DNA of 38,489 nucleotides from assembly GCF_003946325.1 (NCBI RefSeq), contig NZ_RHNT01000019.1, positions 1-38,489 on the forward strand, written 5' to 3'. Below are positions 23,583 through 34,290 of the stretch, piece after piece. The stretch's first letter is position 1. Every line of letters begins with the position of its first letter. The stretch comes from Companilactobacillus furfuricola (GTDB lineage: Bacteria > Bacillota > Bacilli > Lactobacillales > Lactobacillaceae). The position numbers and the translations under genes were made by a program. The notes under the pieces were generated by a model. The model was not told the DNA's origin. It was given only the letters and a program-made list of their open reading frames with translations, and made no database searches.

Positions 23583-26500
23583 ATGAGAGCAAATAAGTTC
23601 AGTAAACTTAATAAAATCAGATATAAGGACCTTGCTATCGCTGTAGCCCTTAGCGGTGCTTCGCTACTTTTAGTCCCGACAACTGCTCAAGCTGATTCTA
23701 CAAATACGTTTCAAACAGGCCAAGAACCTTCTTCTGTGGTTCAAAGTAAAAATACGACGACTGATCCTAACTTGTTTAACAATACGACAGTTGGATCGAT
23801 CACACCTAAGTTGTCTGATATTGCTCAACAAACGGTCGACAACAATACGCAAACAACTAATTCAGAAAATAATTCAAATGTAAGCTCAACTACAAATAAT
23901 CCAACGATTACTTCGAAAAACAATTCAAATGCAAGTTCAACTGCATCTTCTACGACAAACAACGATAATAATGTCATCCCCGAGTCAGCATCTTTAAATG
24001 CTAGTTCGGTATCAGGAAATACAAGTAGTGCTACGGCTGTGGCAACTATGCCTACAACACAAACGACTACCAGTCCTGTAACTAACGATTCTAGTGACAC
24101 GACAACTAACTCACAACCGATTTCTTATGTCTTAAGTGGCAATGATAAAATGGCTCCCGTTGCCGTCATCCCTGATCATGGCATTGCAATTACTAATGTT
24201 GCTAACAGCACGGCTGTTAATGGTAAATATGCCATTAAACTTCAAGCTGTTAATAATTATGGCATTGCTTATGGAGCACCTAAGGTCCTCGGATATTATG
24301 CACCTGGTCAAGCAGTCACAGTTAATTGGGGCACCTACACCTCATTCCTATTGTCACAATCAATGGGGACAAGTGTTTCTTATGGTTTACATCCATGGTA
24401 TAAAGACTATGATTCAGAACCATTAAATATTGATATGTCAAATAATGATGTACTTGTATCAGTATATTATTCTAGACCATCTGCTAATATCAACTTTAAA
24501 TTCGTTGATGAAACTTCAGGAAAAATTTTACATCAAGGAGCCATACCTTATTCATTCTATGATCATGCAGATTTTCAAACTCTAGGTATCCGTCCACCAA
24601 TGGCTGTACTTGCTAACGGTGCTTTGACCACTGGTGATCAATCGCAATATCAAATATCCAATGTTGGTATTCTTCCTTATTTTGGACCAACAGGCATGAT
24701 CTACAACAATAGTTATCTAGTTTTGGATCTAGCAAAAAGCGGCAACGTCACGCCAATGGATTACTTACAATGGCCAACCGGTGATTACACAAAGACTTTT
24801 TACTACAAAGAAGTTGCTGCACCAACCGTTACTGTTGACGCGGTCGACCAATTTGGAGATCTCTTAAAAACCTTTAGCAATTCACAAATGAGTGACGATT
24901 CTTCAAAAATCCATCCCAATGTTTATTTGCCAAGTAGTTCAGCTGCCACGATTCCAAATAACACATTGATCGGCATCAACCTGATCAAGAGTCAAAGCGT
25001 CTCAGGTCAACCTGATGAAACGACTAGCTATCAAATGACACCTGAACAATACGCAAATTATTTGAAAACATCCGCTACGACTGACGACTACGACACTCGT
25101 CTAATGGGCGATTATCAACATCTCGAGGTCCAACTATCTTATCAAGTCAATACTGTTGAAGTTTATGTTCAACCAGTGGATCCGGAGGGCAACAAAGTCG
25201 GTGATCCGATTCCTGTTGGAGCTGGTTCGATCGGTAAAAATATGACTATTTTAGCTCCCACAGTTTCCGGCTATGCACCTCAAGTTGATTCGGTAAGTAT
25301 CACAGTTCAACCTGACCAAGGACCTGTGGAATTCCCTTATATTTCAGCAACCGATATCAATCCTAACGACGGTTGCACTTACCTTTATGAAGGTGGTTTC
25401 GATAAGCTACCTAGTGATGGTATTGTCATCAGTGACACAGGTACTGTCTCGACCGATCCTACTACTGAACATTCAATCAGTGTCCAAGCGGTAGATACCG
25501 ACGGGAACCCATTAGGTGCAATCATCCCTGTAACTACATCCGCATCTAATACAACTGCATTATTGAATTGGTCAGATAGCTTGATCAATTCACTGAATAA
25601 TTCCGTTAAAAATGTCAGCCAATATCAATTGTGGAATCCTGATGCACTAACTGGGTCTTTAAGTGTCCCTGTAAAAAATCAAGATGTCGTTGTAGACGTT
25701 ATTTATGCTTTACCTAAAGTAACGACGACCTTCAATTTTGTTGACATGAATACCGGAAAAAATTTATTAACAGAAACTAACACTTGGGATCTCAATGATC
25801 CTAACAACGGCTATACTTACCAGACAGATGGTATTAGACCACCAATGACCGTTATCGATCCTGATTCAGGTCAACTAGTCGTATCTGATCCTGTTGCTGA
25901 TCCAGTTACAGATCCAGCCGATTTACCATTCTTCGGTCCAAGCGGCACAGTCTTTAATACTGGTGCTTATCAACTCAATTCATTGATGAGCGGTTTGACC
26001 ACGCCAACTCGTTATATCAAGTGGCCTTCAGCTAACATCACGAAGACTTTCTACTACATGGAAGAGCCTGATCCAACAATGACGATCGATGCTGCGGATC
26101 AAAATGGCAATATCATAAAAACTTTTTCAGCACCGACACTTGTTAGCACCCTACCTGCTCCTCAATTGAGTCAAGCAGACTATTTCCCAACCGCTGCACA
26201 AGCTACGGTCAATGGTTATACTTTGACTGGCTTTAAATTGAACGCTACTGGTAGCTACTTTGGCGGCACTGACACAAATTATAGTTATTCAATGACACCT
26301 GACGAATATGCACAATTTATTAGTAGTCCCAGTGCACAAACTACAATGGACGAACGGGCATTGGCAGCTCACCAAAACTTTCATATTCAATTAACTTATC
26401 AAGGAAATACGATAGGTTTGATGATCCAACCCGTTGATGAAAATGGTGTAAAAATCGGTAGCCCAATTTCAGCAGGTTCAGGGATAGTCGGCTCATCCGC

Positions 26501-29500
26501 AACTTTAACTGCTCCTGAAATTGCTAACTATCAAGCAATCACGCCAACATCAAGTATCGTAGTTGCTCCAAATCAAGGTACTGTAAACGTAAGTTATAAG
26601 AAAGTTACAACCACACAACCAAGCACTAGTTCTAGCTCAACAACGAGTTCAACAACCGGTTCTGGAAATACAGGTTCAACTTCAAGCTCTACTACTGGTT
26701 CTGGTTCAACAGCAGAATCATCTACTTCGAGTTCTACCAACGATCCTACCAACACTGGTACTTCATCATCTGGGTCAACAAGTACGAGCACTAATACCGG
26801 AAATACTGATACTTCATCTAGTTCTACTACCGATCCTGTAAATGCAGGTTCAACAAGTACGAGCACTAATACCGGAAATACTGGTACTTCGTCTAGTACT
26901 ATCACTGATCCTGTAAATTCTGGGTCATCTACTAGTTCGACTACTGATTCTGGTTCAACAGCCGGATCAACCACTTCTAGTTCTACCAATGATCCTACCA
27001 GCACTGGCTCTTCATCATCTGGTTCGACAACTACGAACACTGATACTGGAAATGCTGGTTCTTCATCTAGTTCTACTACCGATCCTGTAAATTCCGGGTC
27101 ATCTACTAGTTCGACTACTGATTCTGGTTCGACATCTGGCTCAACAAGTACAAACACAAACACTGGAAATACTGGTACCTCATCTAGTTCTACTACTGAT
27201 CCTGTAACCTCTGGATCATCTACTAGTTCAACTACTGGTTCTGGTTCATCTGGCTCCACAAGTACAAGCACAAACACTGGTAACACCGGTACCTCATCTA
27301 GTTCTACTACTGATCCTGTAACCTCTGGATCATCCAATAGTTCAACTACTGATTCTGGTTCAACAGCAGGATCAACCACTTCTAGTTCTACCAATGATCC
27401 TACTAACACTGGCTCTTCATCATCTGATTCGACAACTACTAACACTGGTACTTCATCCAGTTCTACTACCGATCCTGTAAATACGGGTTCAACTTCAAGT
27501 TCAACTACTGGTTCTGGTTCATCTGGCTCCACAAGTACAAGCACAAACACTGGAAATACTGGTACCTCATCAAGTTCGAATACCAATCCTGTAAATTCTG
27601 GTTCATCTACTAGTTCGACTAATGGTTCTGGTTCAACGGGTACGAACACTAATACTGGAAATGCTGGTACTTCATCTAGTTCTACTACTGATCCTGTAAA
27701 TACAGGTTCAACTTCAGGCTCAACAACCTCGAGTTCCACCAATGATCCAACTAACACTGGCTCTTCCTCACCTGGTTCAACAAGTACAAACACAAACACC
27801 GGAAATACTGGTACCTCATCAAGTTCGAATACCGATCCTGTAAATACAGGTTCAACTTCAAGCTCAACTACTGGTTCTGGTTCAACAAGTACGAATACTA
27901 ATACTGGAAACGCTGGTACTTCACCATCTGGTTCAACAAGTACAAGCACTAATACCGGAAACACCGGTACTTCATCTAGCTCCACTACTGACCCTATAAA
28001 TTCTGGATCAACTTCAAGCTCAACTACTGGTTCTGGTTCAACAAGTACGAATATTAATACTGGAAACGCTGGTACTTCATCTAGCTCCACTACTGACCCT
28101 ATAAATTCTGGATCAACTTCAAGCTCAACTACTGATACTGGTTCGACATCTGGATCAACCACTTCTAGTTCTACTACTGAACCTATCAACACTGGTACTT
28201 CATCATCTGGTTCAACAAGTACAAACACAAACACCGGAAATACTGGTACCTCATCTATCTCTACTACCGACCCTGTAAATTCTGGATCATCTACTAGTTC
28301 GACTAATGGTTCTGGTTCAACAGCCGGATCAACCACTTCGAGTTCTAACAACGACCCTACCGGATCTGGTACTTCATCATCTGGTTCAACAAGTACGAGC
28401 ACTAATACCGGAGATACTGGTACTTCATCTAGTTCTACTACCGATCCTGTAAATGCAGGTTCAACTTCTAGCTCTACTACTGGTTCTGGTTCAACGGGTA
28501 CGAACACTAATACTGGAAACACTGGTACTTCATCTAGTTCTACTACGGATTCTGGAGACACAGGCTCAACTTCTAGCTCAACTACTAATTCAGGTTTAAC
28601 AAGTACTAATACTAATACCGGAGATACTGGTACTTCATCTAGTTCTACTACTGATCCTGGAAATACCGGCTCAACTTCTAGCTCTACTACTGGTTCTGGT
28701 TCAACAGCCGGATCAACCACTTCGAGCTCTACCAACGACCCTACCAGCACTGGTACCTCATCATCTGGTTCAACAAGTACGAGCACTAATACCGGAGATA
28801 CTGGTACTTCATCTAGTTCTACTACCGATCCTGTAGATTCTGGGTCAACTTCTAGCTCTACTACTGATTCTGGTTCAACGACCGGATCAACCACTTCGAG
28901 TTCTACCAATGATCCTACTAACACTGACTCTTCATCCTCTGGTTCGACAAGTACAAGCACTGATACTGGAAACACTGGTACTTCATCTAGTACTACTACC
29001 GATCCTGTAGATTCTGGGTCAACTTCAAGCTCAATTACTGGTTCTGGCTCAACAAGTACGAACACTAATACTGGAAATTCTGGTACTTCATCTAGTTCTG
29101 CTACCGATCCTGTAAATACAGGTTCAACTTCAGGCTCAACTACTGGCTCTGGTTCATCTGATTCGACATCCGGATCAACCACTTCGAGTTCTACTAATGA
29201 CCCTGCTAATACTGGTACTTCATCATCTGGTTCAACAAGTACAAACACAAGCACAGGAAATACTGGTACCTCATCTAGTTCGGCTACCGATCCTGCAAAA
29301 ACAGGTTCAACTTCAAGCTCAACTACTAATTCAGGTTCAACAGGTACCTCTACGTCCGGTTCAAATGCTTCAAGTTCTGCTGATGAGCCTGCCAGCACTG
29401 GTACTTCATCATCTAGTTCAACAGGTACTAACACTAATACCGGAAATGCCGGCACTTCATCTAGTTCGACTACCGATCCTGTAAACTCTGGATCATCCAC

Positions 29501-31517
29501 TAGTTCAACTACTGATTCTGGTTCGACATCCGGATCAACACCTTCGAGTTCAACTAGTTCTACGACTGATTCTGGAAATACGGGTTCAACTTCAAGCTCA
29601 ACTACTAATTCAGGTTCAACAGGTACTAACACTAATACTGGAAATACAGGTTCAACTTCAAGCTCAACTACTAATTCAGGTTCAACAGGTACTAACACTA
29701 ATACCGGAAATACTGGTACTCCATCTAGTTCTACTACCGATCCTGTAAATTCTGGGTTATCTACTAGTTCAACTTCTGGTTCCAGTTCAACATCCGGATC
29801 AACTACTTCGAGTTCTACTAATGATCCTACTAACTCTGGTACTTCATCATCTGGCTCGACAACTACGAGCACTAATACCGGAAATACTGGTACTTCATCT
29901 AGTTCTACTACCGACCCCGTAAACTCTGGATCATCTACTAGTTCAACTTCTAGTCCCGCAGGTACAAATACAGATCCTAGTGCTTCTGGAACTTCAAGCT
30001 CAAGTTCAACATCCACTGGTTCCACGTCCGGATCAACAAGTGCAACTACTGATCCTGTAAATTCTGGATCTGGTTCAAATACTTCTAGTTCGAGTTCTAC
30101 ATCTAGTCCTACAACTGACCTTGTAAATACCAGCTCTAACTCAGGTTCGTCAGCGGATCCAGTTAACACAGGGACTTCTGATTCTGGATCAACGGGTTCT
30201 AGCTCAGACCCAGCAGGGTCTACAACTAGTTCCACAGGTACTAGCACGCATCCTAATTCTTCTGACGATCCAAGCTCTGGTTCAAACAACACCTCATCTA
30301 GCACTTCGGATCCTACTAAAGATCCGGTAAATTCTGGTTCATCGAGCACTACAGGAACAAGTAATCCTGGACCTTCAACTACAACTGGAACAGGATCAGA
30401 TCCTAGCTCTGACCCTGCTAGTTCAAACTCAACTAGCTCCAGTACTGGTTCTACTTCATCTGGATCAAGTTCAAGCTCTGATCCAATCAATACCGGTTCA
30501 ACTTCAAGCTCTACAACTGGTTCTAGTTCAGATCCCGCAAGTTCTACAACAAGTTCCTCAGCTGCTTCTGGTTCAGATCCCGCAGGTTCTACAACAAGTT
30601 CCTCAGCTGCTTCTGGTTCAGATCCTGCAGGTTCAACTTCAAGTTCTACAACTGGTTCTGGTTCGGATCCCGCAGGTTCTACAACAAGTTCCACAGCTGC
30701 TTCTGGTTCAGATCCCGCAAGTTCTACAACGAGTTCCACGGCTGGTTCTAGTTCAGACCCCGCAAGTTCGAGCAGTGCTAGTTCCGGCTCAAACACTTCA
30801 GATCATAGTTCCACAAGCAACTCGACGGACCCAACTAATTCAGCTACTACTGGTTCAATAACAACTGGTACTTCAACTGATCCTGTAAATACAGGTTCTT
30901 CATCAAGTACAACAACTAGTGACAATCCTGATCCTAAGACCACAGGAACTACGGACGATCCCTCAACAAGTAAGGCAGGTTACGATTCTGCTTCAGTTGT
31001 AGACGCTTCTTCAACACAAGCACATGATCATAACGCCGCTTCAGTTGTTAATCCAAGTGCTGACAGTGACAGTAGTATTGATCCTACTTCGATTGCCAAA
31101 GCAGACCCTACAAGTCAAAATACCTCTGACGAAAAAATCGACGATAGTATAACGACGCAACAGAGCATCAACCATCAAACATCTGCTACAGTCAAAGAAA
31201 TCGATAATGCCAAAGTATCTCAACTTGCCCGCAATTCAAATGCAGCGGTTGATACTTCGAGCAAAGCAGTAGATCCATCCAATAAACCCGGATCCAGAAC
31301 TTTAGAAAATAGCTCGACTCAAGGTATCTCTAGCGAAAATCAAACTGGCAGTAAAGCTACAACGCTAAAAGCTTCTAATTTGAGTTTCACTAAAGATGGT
31401 CCAACTGCTAAATTACCTCAAACTGGGAACAAGTTTGCTGGCATCTTAAGTGCCATCGGTATTGCGATGCTCGGTATCTTGGCCTTCTGTGGTAAGAAGA
31501 TCAAAAAATTATTATAA
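23583..31517 (+). CDS. Giant Ser/Thr-repeat LPQTG surface adhesin
   Basis: 2644 residues. A signal peptide with YKDLAIAVALSGASLLL is cleaved near AQA-D (about 37). Then come an S/T/N linker to about 175 and two homologous domains (about 180-590 and 600-1000). Each domain holds a FKFVDETSGK/FNFVDMNTGK strand, a GIRPPM motif, PYFGPTG/PFFGPSG and KTFYY, in MucBP-like style. Residues 1005-2460 are near-pure Ser/Thr/Gly/Asn repeats: a 37-residue module (GSTSTNTNTGNTGTSSSS and TTDPVNTG...) mixed with a 21-residue module (GSTTSSSTNDPTNTG), and at the end 15-residue SGSDPAGSTTSSSAA units. The C-terminus has LPQTG at 2611-2615, a hydrophobic helix and KKIKKLL for sortase anchoring. The repeat stalk is probably glycosylated and projects the domains from the wall. 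No SecA2/Y2 genes are near. Confidence 0.93.
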   Translation: MRANKFSKLNKIRYKDLAIAVALSGASLLLVPTTAQADSTNTFQTGQEPSSVVQSKNTTTDPNLFNNTTVGSITPKLSDIAQQTVDNNTQTTNSENNSNVSSTTNNPTITSKNNSNASSTASSTTNNDNNVIPESASLNASSVSGNTSSATAVATMPTTQTTTSPVTNDSSDTTTNSQPISYVLSGNDKMAPVAVIPDHGIAITNVANSTAVNGKYAIKLQAVNNYGIAYGAPKVLGYYAPGQAVTVNWGTYTSFLLSQSMGTSVSYGLHPWYKDYDSEPLNIDMSNNDVLVSVYYSRPSANINFKFVDETSGKILHQGAIPYSFYDHADFQTLGIRPPMAVLANGALTTGDQSQYQISNVGILPYFGPTGMIYNNSYLVLDLAKSGNVTPMDYLQWPTGDYTKTFYYKEVAAPTVTVDAVDQFGDLLKTFSNSQMSDDSSKIHPNVYLPSSSAATIPNNTLIGINLIKSQSVSGQPDETTSYQMTPEQYANYLKTSATTDDYDTRLMGDYQHLEVQLSYQVNTVEVYVQPVDPEGNKVGDPIPVGAGSIGKNMTILAPTVSGYAPQVDSVSITVQPDQGPVEFPYISATDINPNDGCTYLYEGGFDKLPSDGIVISDTGTVSTDPTTEHSISVQAVDTDGNPLGAIIPVTTSASNTTALLNWSDSLINSLNNSVKNVSQYQLWNPDALTGSLSVPVKNQDVVVDVIYALPKVTTTFNFVDMNTGKNLLTETNTWDLNDPNNGYTYQTDGIRPPMTVIDPDSGQLVVSDPVADPVTDPADLPFFGPSGTVFNTGAYQLNSLMSGLTTPTRYIKWPSANITKTFYYMEEPDPTMTIDAADQNGNIIKTFSAPTLVSTLPAPQLSQADYFPTAAQATVNGYTLTGFKLNATGSYFGGTDTNYSYSMTPDEYAQFISSPSAQTTMDERALAAHQNFHIQLTYQGNTIGLMIQPVDENGVKIGSPISAGSGIVGSSATLTAPEIANYQAITPTSSIVVAPNQGTVNVSYKKVTTTQPSTSSSSTTSSTTGSGNTGSTSSSTTGSGSTAESSTSSSTNDPTNTGTSSSGSTSTSTNTGNTDTSSSSTTDPVNAGSTSTSTNTGNTGTSSSTITDPVNSGSSTSSTTDSGSTAGSTTSSSTNDPTSTGSSSSGSTTTNTDTGNAGSSSSSTTDPVNSGSSTSSTTDSGSTSGSTSTNTNTGNTGTSSSSTTDPVTSGSSTSSTTGSGSSGSTSTSTNTGNTGTSSSSTTDPVTSGSSNSSTTDSGSTAGSTTSSSTNDPTNTGSSSSDSTTTNTGTSSSSTTDPVNTGSTSSSTTGSGSSGSTSTSTNTGNTGTSSSSNTNPVNSGSSTSSTNGSGSTGTNTNTGNAGTSSSSTTDPVNTGSTSGSTTSSSTNDPTNTGSSSPGSTSTNTNTGNTGTSSSSNTDPVNTGSTSSSTTGSGSTSTNTNTGNAGTSPSGSTSTSTNTGNTGTSSSSTTDPINSGSTSSSTTGSGSTSTNINTGNAGTSSSSTTDPINSGSTSSSTTDTGSTSGSTTSSSTTEPINTGTSSSGSTSTNTNTGNTGTSSISTTDPVNSGSSTSSTNGSGSTAGSTTSSSNNDPTGSGTSSSGSTSTSTNTGDTGTSSSSTTDPVNAGSTSSSTTGSGSTGTNTNTGNTGTSSSSTTDSGDTGSTSSSTTNSGLTSTNTNTGDTGTSSSSTTDPGNTGSTSSSTTGSGSTAGSTTSSSTNDPTSTGTSSSGSTSTSTNTGDTGTSSSSTTDPVDSGSTSSSTTDSGSTTGSTTSSSTNDPTNTDSSSSGSTSTSTDTGNTGTSSSTTTDPVDSGSTSSSITGSGSTSTNTNTGNSGTSSSSATDPVNTGSTSGSTTGSGSSDSTSGSTTSSSTNDPANTGTSSSGSTSTNTSTGNTGTSSSSATDPAKTGSTSSSTTNSGSTGTSTSGSNASSSADEPASTGTSSSSSTGTNTNTGNAGTSSSSTTDPVNSGSSTSSTTDSGSTSGSTPSSSTSSTTDSGNTGSTSSSTTNSGSTGTNTNTGNTGSTSSSTTNSGSTGTNTNTGNTGTPSSSTTDPVNSGLSTSSTSGSSSTSGSTTSSSTNDPTNSGTSSSGSTTTSTNTGNTGTSSSSTTDPVNSGSSTSSTSSPAGTNTDPSASGTSSSSSTSTGSTSGSTSATTDPVNSGSGSNTSSSSSTSSPTTDLVNTSSNSGSSADPVNTGTSDSGSTGSSSDPAGSTTSSTGTSTHPNSSDDPSSGSNNTSSSTSDPTKDPVNSGSSSTTGTSNPGPSTTTGTGSDPSSDPASSNSTSSSTGSTSSGSSSSSDPINTGSTSSSTTGSSSDPASSTTSSSAASGSDPAGSTTSSSAASGSDPAGSTSSSTTGSGSDPAGSTTSSTAASGSDPASSTTSSTAGSSSDPASSSSASSGSNTSDHSSTSNSTDPTNSATTGSITTGTSTDPVNTGSSSSTTTSDNPDPKTTGTTDDPSTSKAGYDSASVVDASSTQAHDHNAASVVNPSADSDSSIDPTSIAKADPTSQNTSDEKIDDSITTQQSINHQTSATVKEIDNAKVSQLARNSNAAVDTSSKAVDPSNKPGSRTLENSSTQGISSENQTGSKATTLKASNLSFTKDGPTAKLPQTGNKFAGILSAIGIAMLGILAFCGKKIKKLL
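26600..30960 (+). repeat. Coding Ser/Thr repeat tract
   Basis: About 4.3 kb of degenerate tandem DNA repeats (units near 111 and 63 bases, with 45-base units around 30520-30780) inside the adhesin gene. Codon choice is varied (TCA, TCT, AGT, AGC for Ser), which lowers DNA identity between units. Length is likely to vary between strains, and the tract is prone to assembly collapse. Confidence 0.85.
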
Positions 31518-31527
31518 TTAAGTATCA

Positions 31528-31562
31528 AAAAAGACAACATACCGCATATGTTGCCTTTTTTC
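31528..31562 (+). terminator. Terminator after the giant adhesin
   Basis: CAACATA pairs with TATGTTG over a CCGCA loop, flanked by an A-run and CCTTTTTT. Confidence 0.8.
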
Positions 31563-31648
31563 TTTGCCTAAAATAAATGAGCAACTATTTTTTTATAATT
31601 GAAAAGAACTTTTAGGCAAAAATATACTATTCATTTTAACAACAAGAT

Positions 31649-31690
31649 AAATACGCGTATTTTTTTATAATTGTCCAGTAAGGCCTTACT
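31649..31690. promoter_or_regulatory. Two palindromes upstream of the second adhesin
   Basis: AAATACGCGTATTT (31649-31662) and AGTAAGGCCTTACT (31677-31690) are perfect 14-base palindromes with centres 28 bases apart. They lie 120-160 bases before the second adhesin gene, so regulator binding is plausible. Confidence 0.4.
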
Positions 31691-31810
31691 ATAGACAGTG
31701 AATAAAGCGGTCAGCAACCATTGTTACCTTCCTAACTTTAGCTGTGGGTGCTTTTTTCTGATATCGATTGATTATCTAGGAAATCCAAAATATTGGGGAT
31801 TGTTCTTATA

Positions 31811-34200
31811 ATGACTACTAAAATTTTTAAACATACTACTAAGAAATTTTCTTCGAAGATCAAATATACTGACTTAGCAATTGCAGTGGCATTAAGTAGT
31901 GCCTCACTTTTGCTAATTCCAGGTGTTTCTAAAGCTGCGACGACCACGGATTCTATGACTAGTCCGACCAGTTCAACTGAAGTAACTACTTCTGACAGCA
32001 GTACCGCAAGTCCTACTACGACAGCTACTAGTTCAACTATTACTGGTGCCACAACTCCCACTACTACGACGGCTGGAGCAATTACGCCAACTACAGGAAC
32101 AAGTTCAACTACGACGACAGAACCTGCAGCTACTTCGACTACTACTGCATCATCTGGTACAACGGTAGCTCCTATCGCCAGTTCAGGTTCAGGAACTGCA
32201 ACAAGCACTCCTGCTGGTAATACTTCAACAGCTCCTCAACCAACTACCGCTACAACGGATACTGCCACTACTGGATCAACTTCGTCTAGAACAGCTTCAG
32301 CTGGTACGGCCACAACTACACCACCTTCAGGGACCTCAACTTCGAGTACAACTACAACTAGTTCATCAGCTATTAATTTATCGACATTCACGGTTCCTGC
32401 TTCTGGCTATTCGATAACACGTGCCAACAAGTTCAACTACTACCCCAGCAACTTACTCAGTTAGTGTGCAAGCTTATGGTACTGACGGTGATCCCTTAGG
32501 TACAGCAATTCCCGTTACTACGACGCAGTCAGCAAACTCAACGTATGATCTGACCTGGACTCCTGATTTACTATCACAATTAAGTAACTCGATTACAAAT
32601 TCAGCTGATTATACAGCTTGGACTCCTGCTAGTTTAACTTCATCACTTGCTGTCCCTATCACTGACAGTAACGTTTGCGTCAAAATTTACTACGCCTTAA
32701 AGAGCGTTACCGCTACATATACTTATGTTGATGAAACATCCGGACAAACGCTTTATACCCAAACCGATACTTATGACTTCAACGATCCTACTAACAACGC
32801 CATCTTCAAAGCTGATGGTATCAAGCCAGCAGATGCTACATTATCAAACGAAACTCATTTGCTAAGTGCTGATGATACTTCGACTGCAGCCCAAACTGAT
32901 CCAACACAACTTCCATACTTTGGTCCAACCGGATCGATCTTTAATAACGCTAGTTATGTGTTAGACTCTGCTAAAAGTGACGGCATCACTCCACTTTCCT
33001 ATACATATTGGCCTCAAAGTAACATTTCTAAGACTTTTTACTATACTGAAGCTACTAAACCTACGATTTCGATCAGTGCGGTTGATTCCTTAGGCAATAC
33101 TATTAAGACTTTTGACAGTGGTCTTACTCCTACGGCAACTTTACCTAGTGAGACTGCCACTGGAGCAACTTATTTACCAACAGCTACTGCTGCAACTATT
33201 CCTGGATATACTGTGACTGGCTTTAAGGCTTACGCTAGCGACAGTCTTTCAGGGGCGGCTCCAACTGAATTAGATGGTACTTTTACACCTGAACAATACA
33301 CAAGCTTCTTGGCAAGTCCTGCTAATACTTTGCCTTATGACACTAGAGCCTTGGGTGATTATCAAAATCTAGCTATCGACTTTACTTACCAAGGTGATCC
33401 TGTAACCTTGATGATCCAACCTGTTGATAGTGATGGTGATCCTATTGGTAGTCCTATTTCCGCCAGCTCCGGTTTCGTAGGCGAAAGTCTCACTTTGAAC
33501 AATCCCCAAATCGCTGGTTACTTGCCTGCAAGTAGCACTTCAACTATTAGTATTCAGCCTGGTCAAACAACCATCCCTGTTACCTACAGTGCGGTAAGTA
33601 CTCCTACAACAACTTACGGCAACAATTCAAAGACAGCTGACAGTACGCCAACAACTTCAACAACTACTACAACGACACCAACTACTGGCACCAGCACTTC
33701 GACCTCAGCAGCTACATCAACCAGTCCATCGCAAACAACTGGACAAACTAGCCAATCTGCTCCAACAGTAACCACAAGTGGATTCTCTCCAGAAGGGAGT
33801 ACATCAGCAAAAACAGTTTCGCCTTCTGAAAAAGCACTCTCTTCAGCAACGATCTCACTCAAACCTATGACAGCTGCTAAATCAGTCGCTAGTCCTGCTC
33901 AAGCAACAAGCTATAGTTATCCAGCTGCTGCAAAAGAACAAGCTAAGACTGGCAATGCTGTAACATCAACATCTTCTCCAACAACTGCTTCATTATCACC
34001 AACCTCCTTATCCTACTCACCTACTTCTGCATCTGCTGTAAAACCTACTGCGACAACTAGCCAATTGAGTTCATCCCCCTGTTGCCACAAGCAAATTACC
34101 TCAAACTGGTAATAAATCGATCAGCCTATTATCTGCAATTGGAATCATCTTGTTAGGGTTAGTTGGATTGAGTGTTGATAAGATCAAAAAGGTATTTTAA
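31811..34200 (+). pseudogene. Second LPQTG adhesin, broken by two frameshifts
   Basis: From the ATG at 31811 (GGGGAT about 9 bases upstream) the frame encodes a signal peptide with YTDLAIAVALSSASLLL and a Thr/Ser-rich linker, then shifts near 32413-32421. The next frame continues exactly with the domain homologous to the giant adhesin (VSVQAYGTDGDPLG; YVDETSGQTL; PYFGPTGSIFNN; KTFYYTE) and a T/S/P linker. At the CCCCC run 34075-34079 it shifts again. With one C fewer, the reading goes through SSPVATSKLPQTG, a hydrophobic helix and DKIKKVF to the TAA at 34198. Both shifts fit one extra base. As given, the product would be secreted-truncated and unanchored. It has one copy of the domain that the giant adhesin has twice. 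Confidence 0.85.
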
Positions 34201-34221
34201 TCTACTAATTTAATACCGAAC

Positions 34222-34282
34222 AAAAAAGCTCCGCAATGAGAATACTAGAGTATTTCTAGCGTGTTCATTACGAAGCTTTTTT
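34222..34282. terminator. Bidirectional terminator between convergent genes
   Basis: AAAAAAGCTCCGCAATGA pairs with TCATTACGAAGCTTTTTT with two mismatches, enclosing a second hairpin (AATAC and GTATT). Confidence 0.8.
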
Positions 34283-34290
34283 CATTTATA

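Noticed and set aside
26594-30796. A 1400-residue open frame on the minus strand, antisense to the adhesin repeat tract
   Set aside because: It is a monotonous Val/Glu/Pro/Leu repeat created by the Ser/Thr codon pattern on the other strand, with no ribosome site. The lack of stops follows from the repeat, not from selection.
23583-31517. Classification as an accessory-Sec serine-rich repeat protein
   Set aside because: The signal peptide lacks KxYKxGKxW and no SecA2/SecY2/Gtf genes are in the window.
31738-32208. 156-residue minus-strand frame over the start of adhesin 2
   Set aside because: Val/Pro-rich mirror of the Thr/Ser codons, as for the larger antisense frame.
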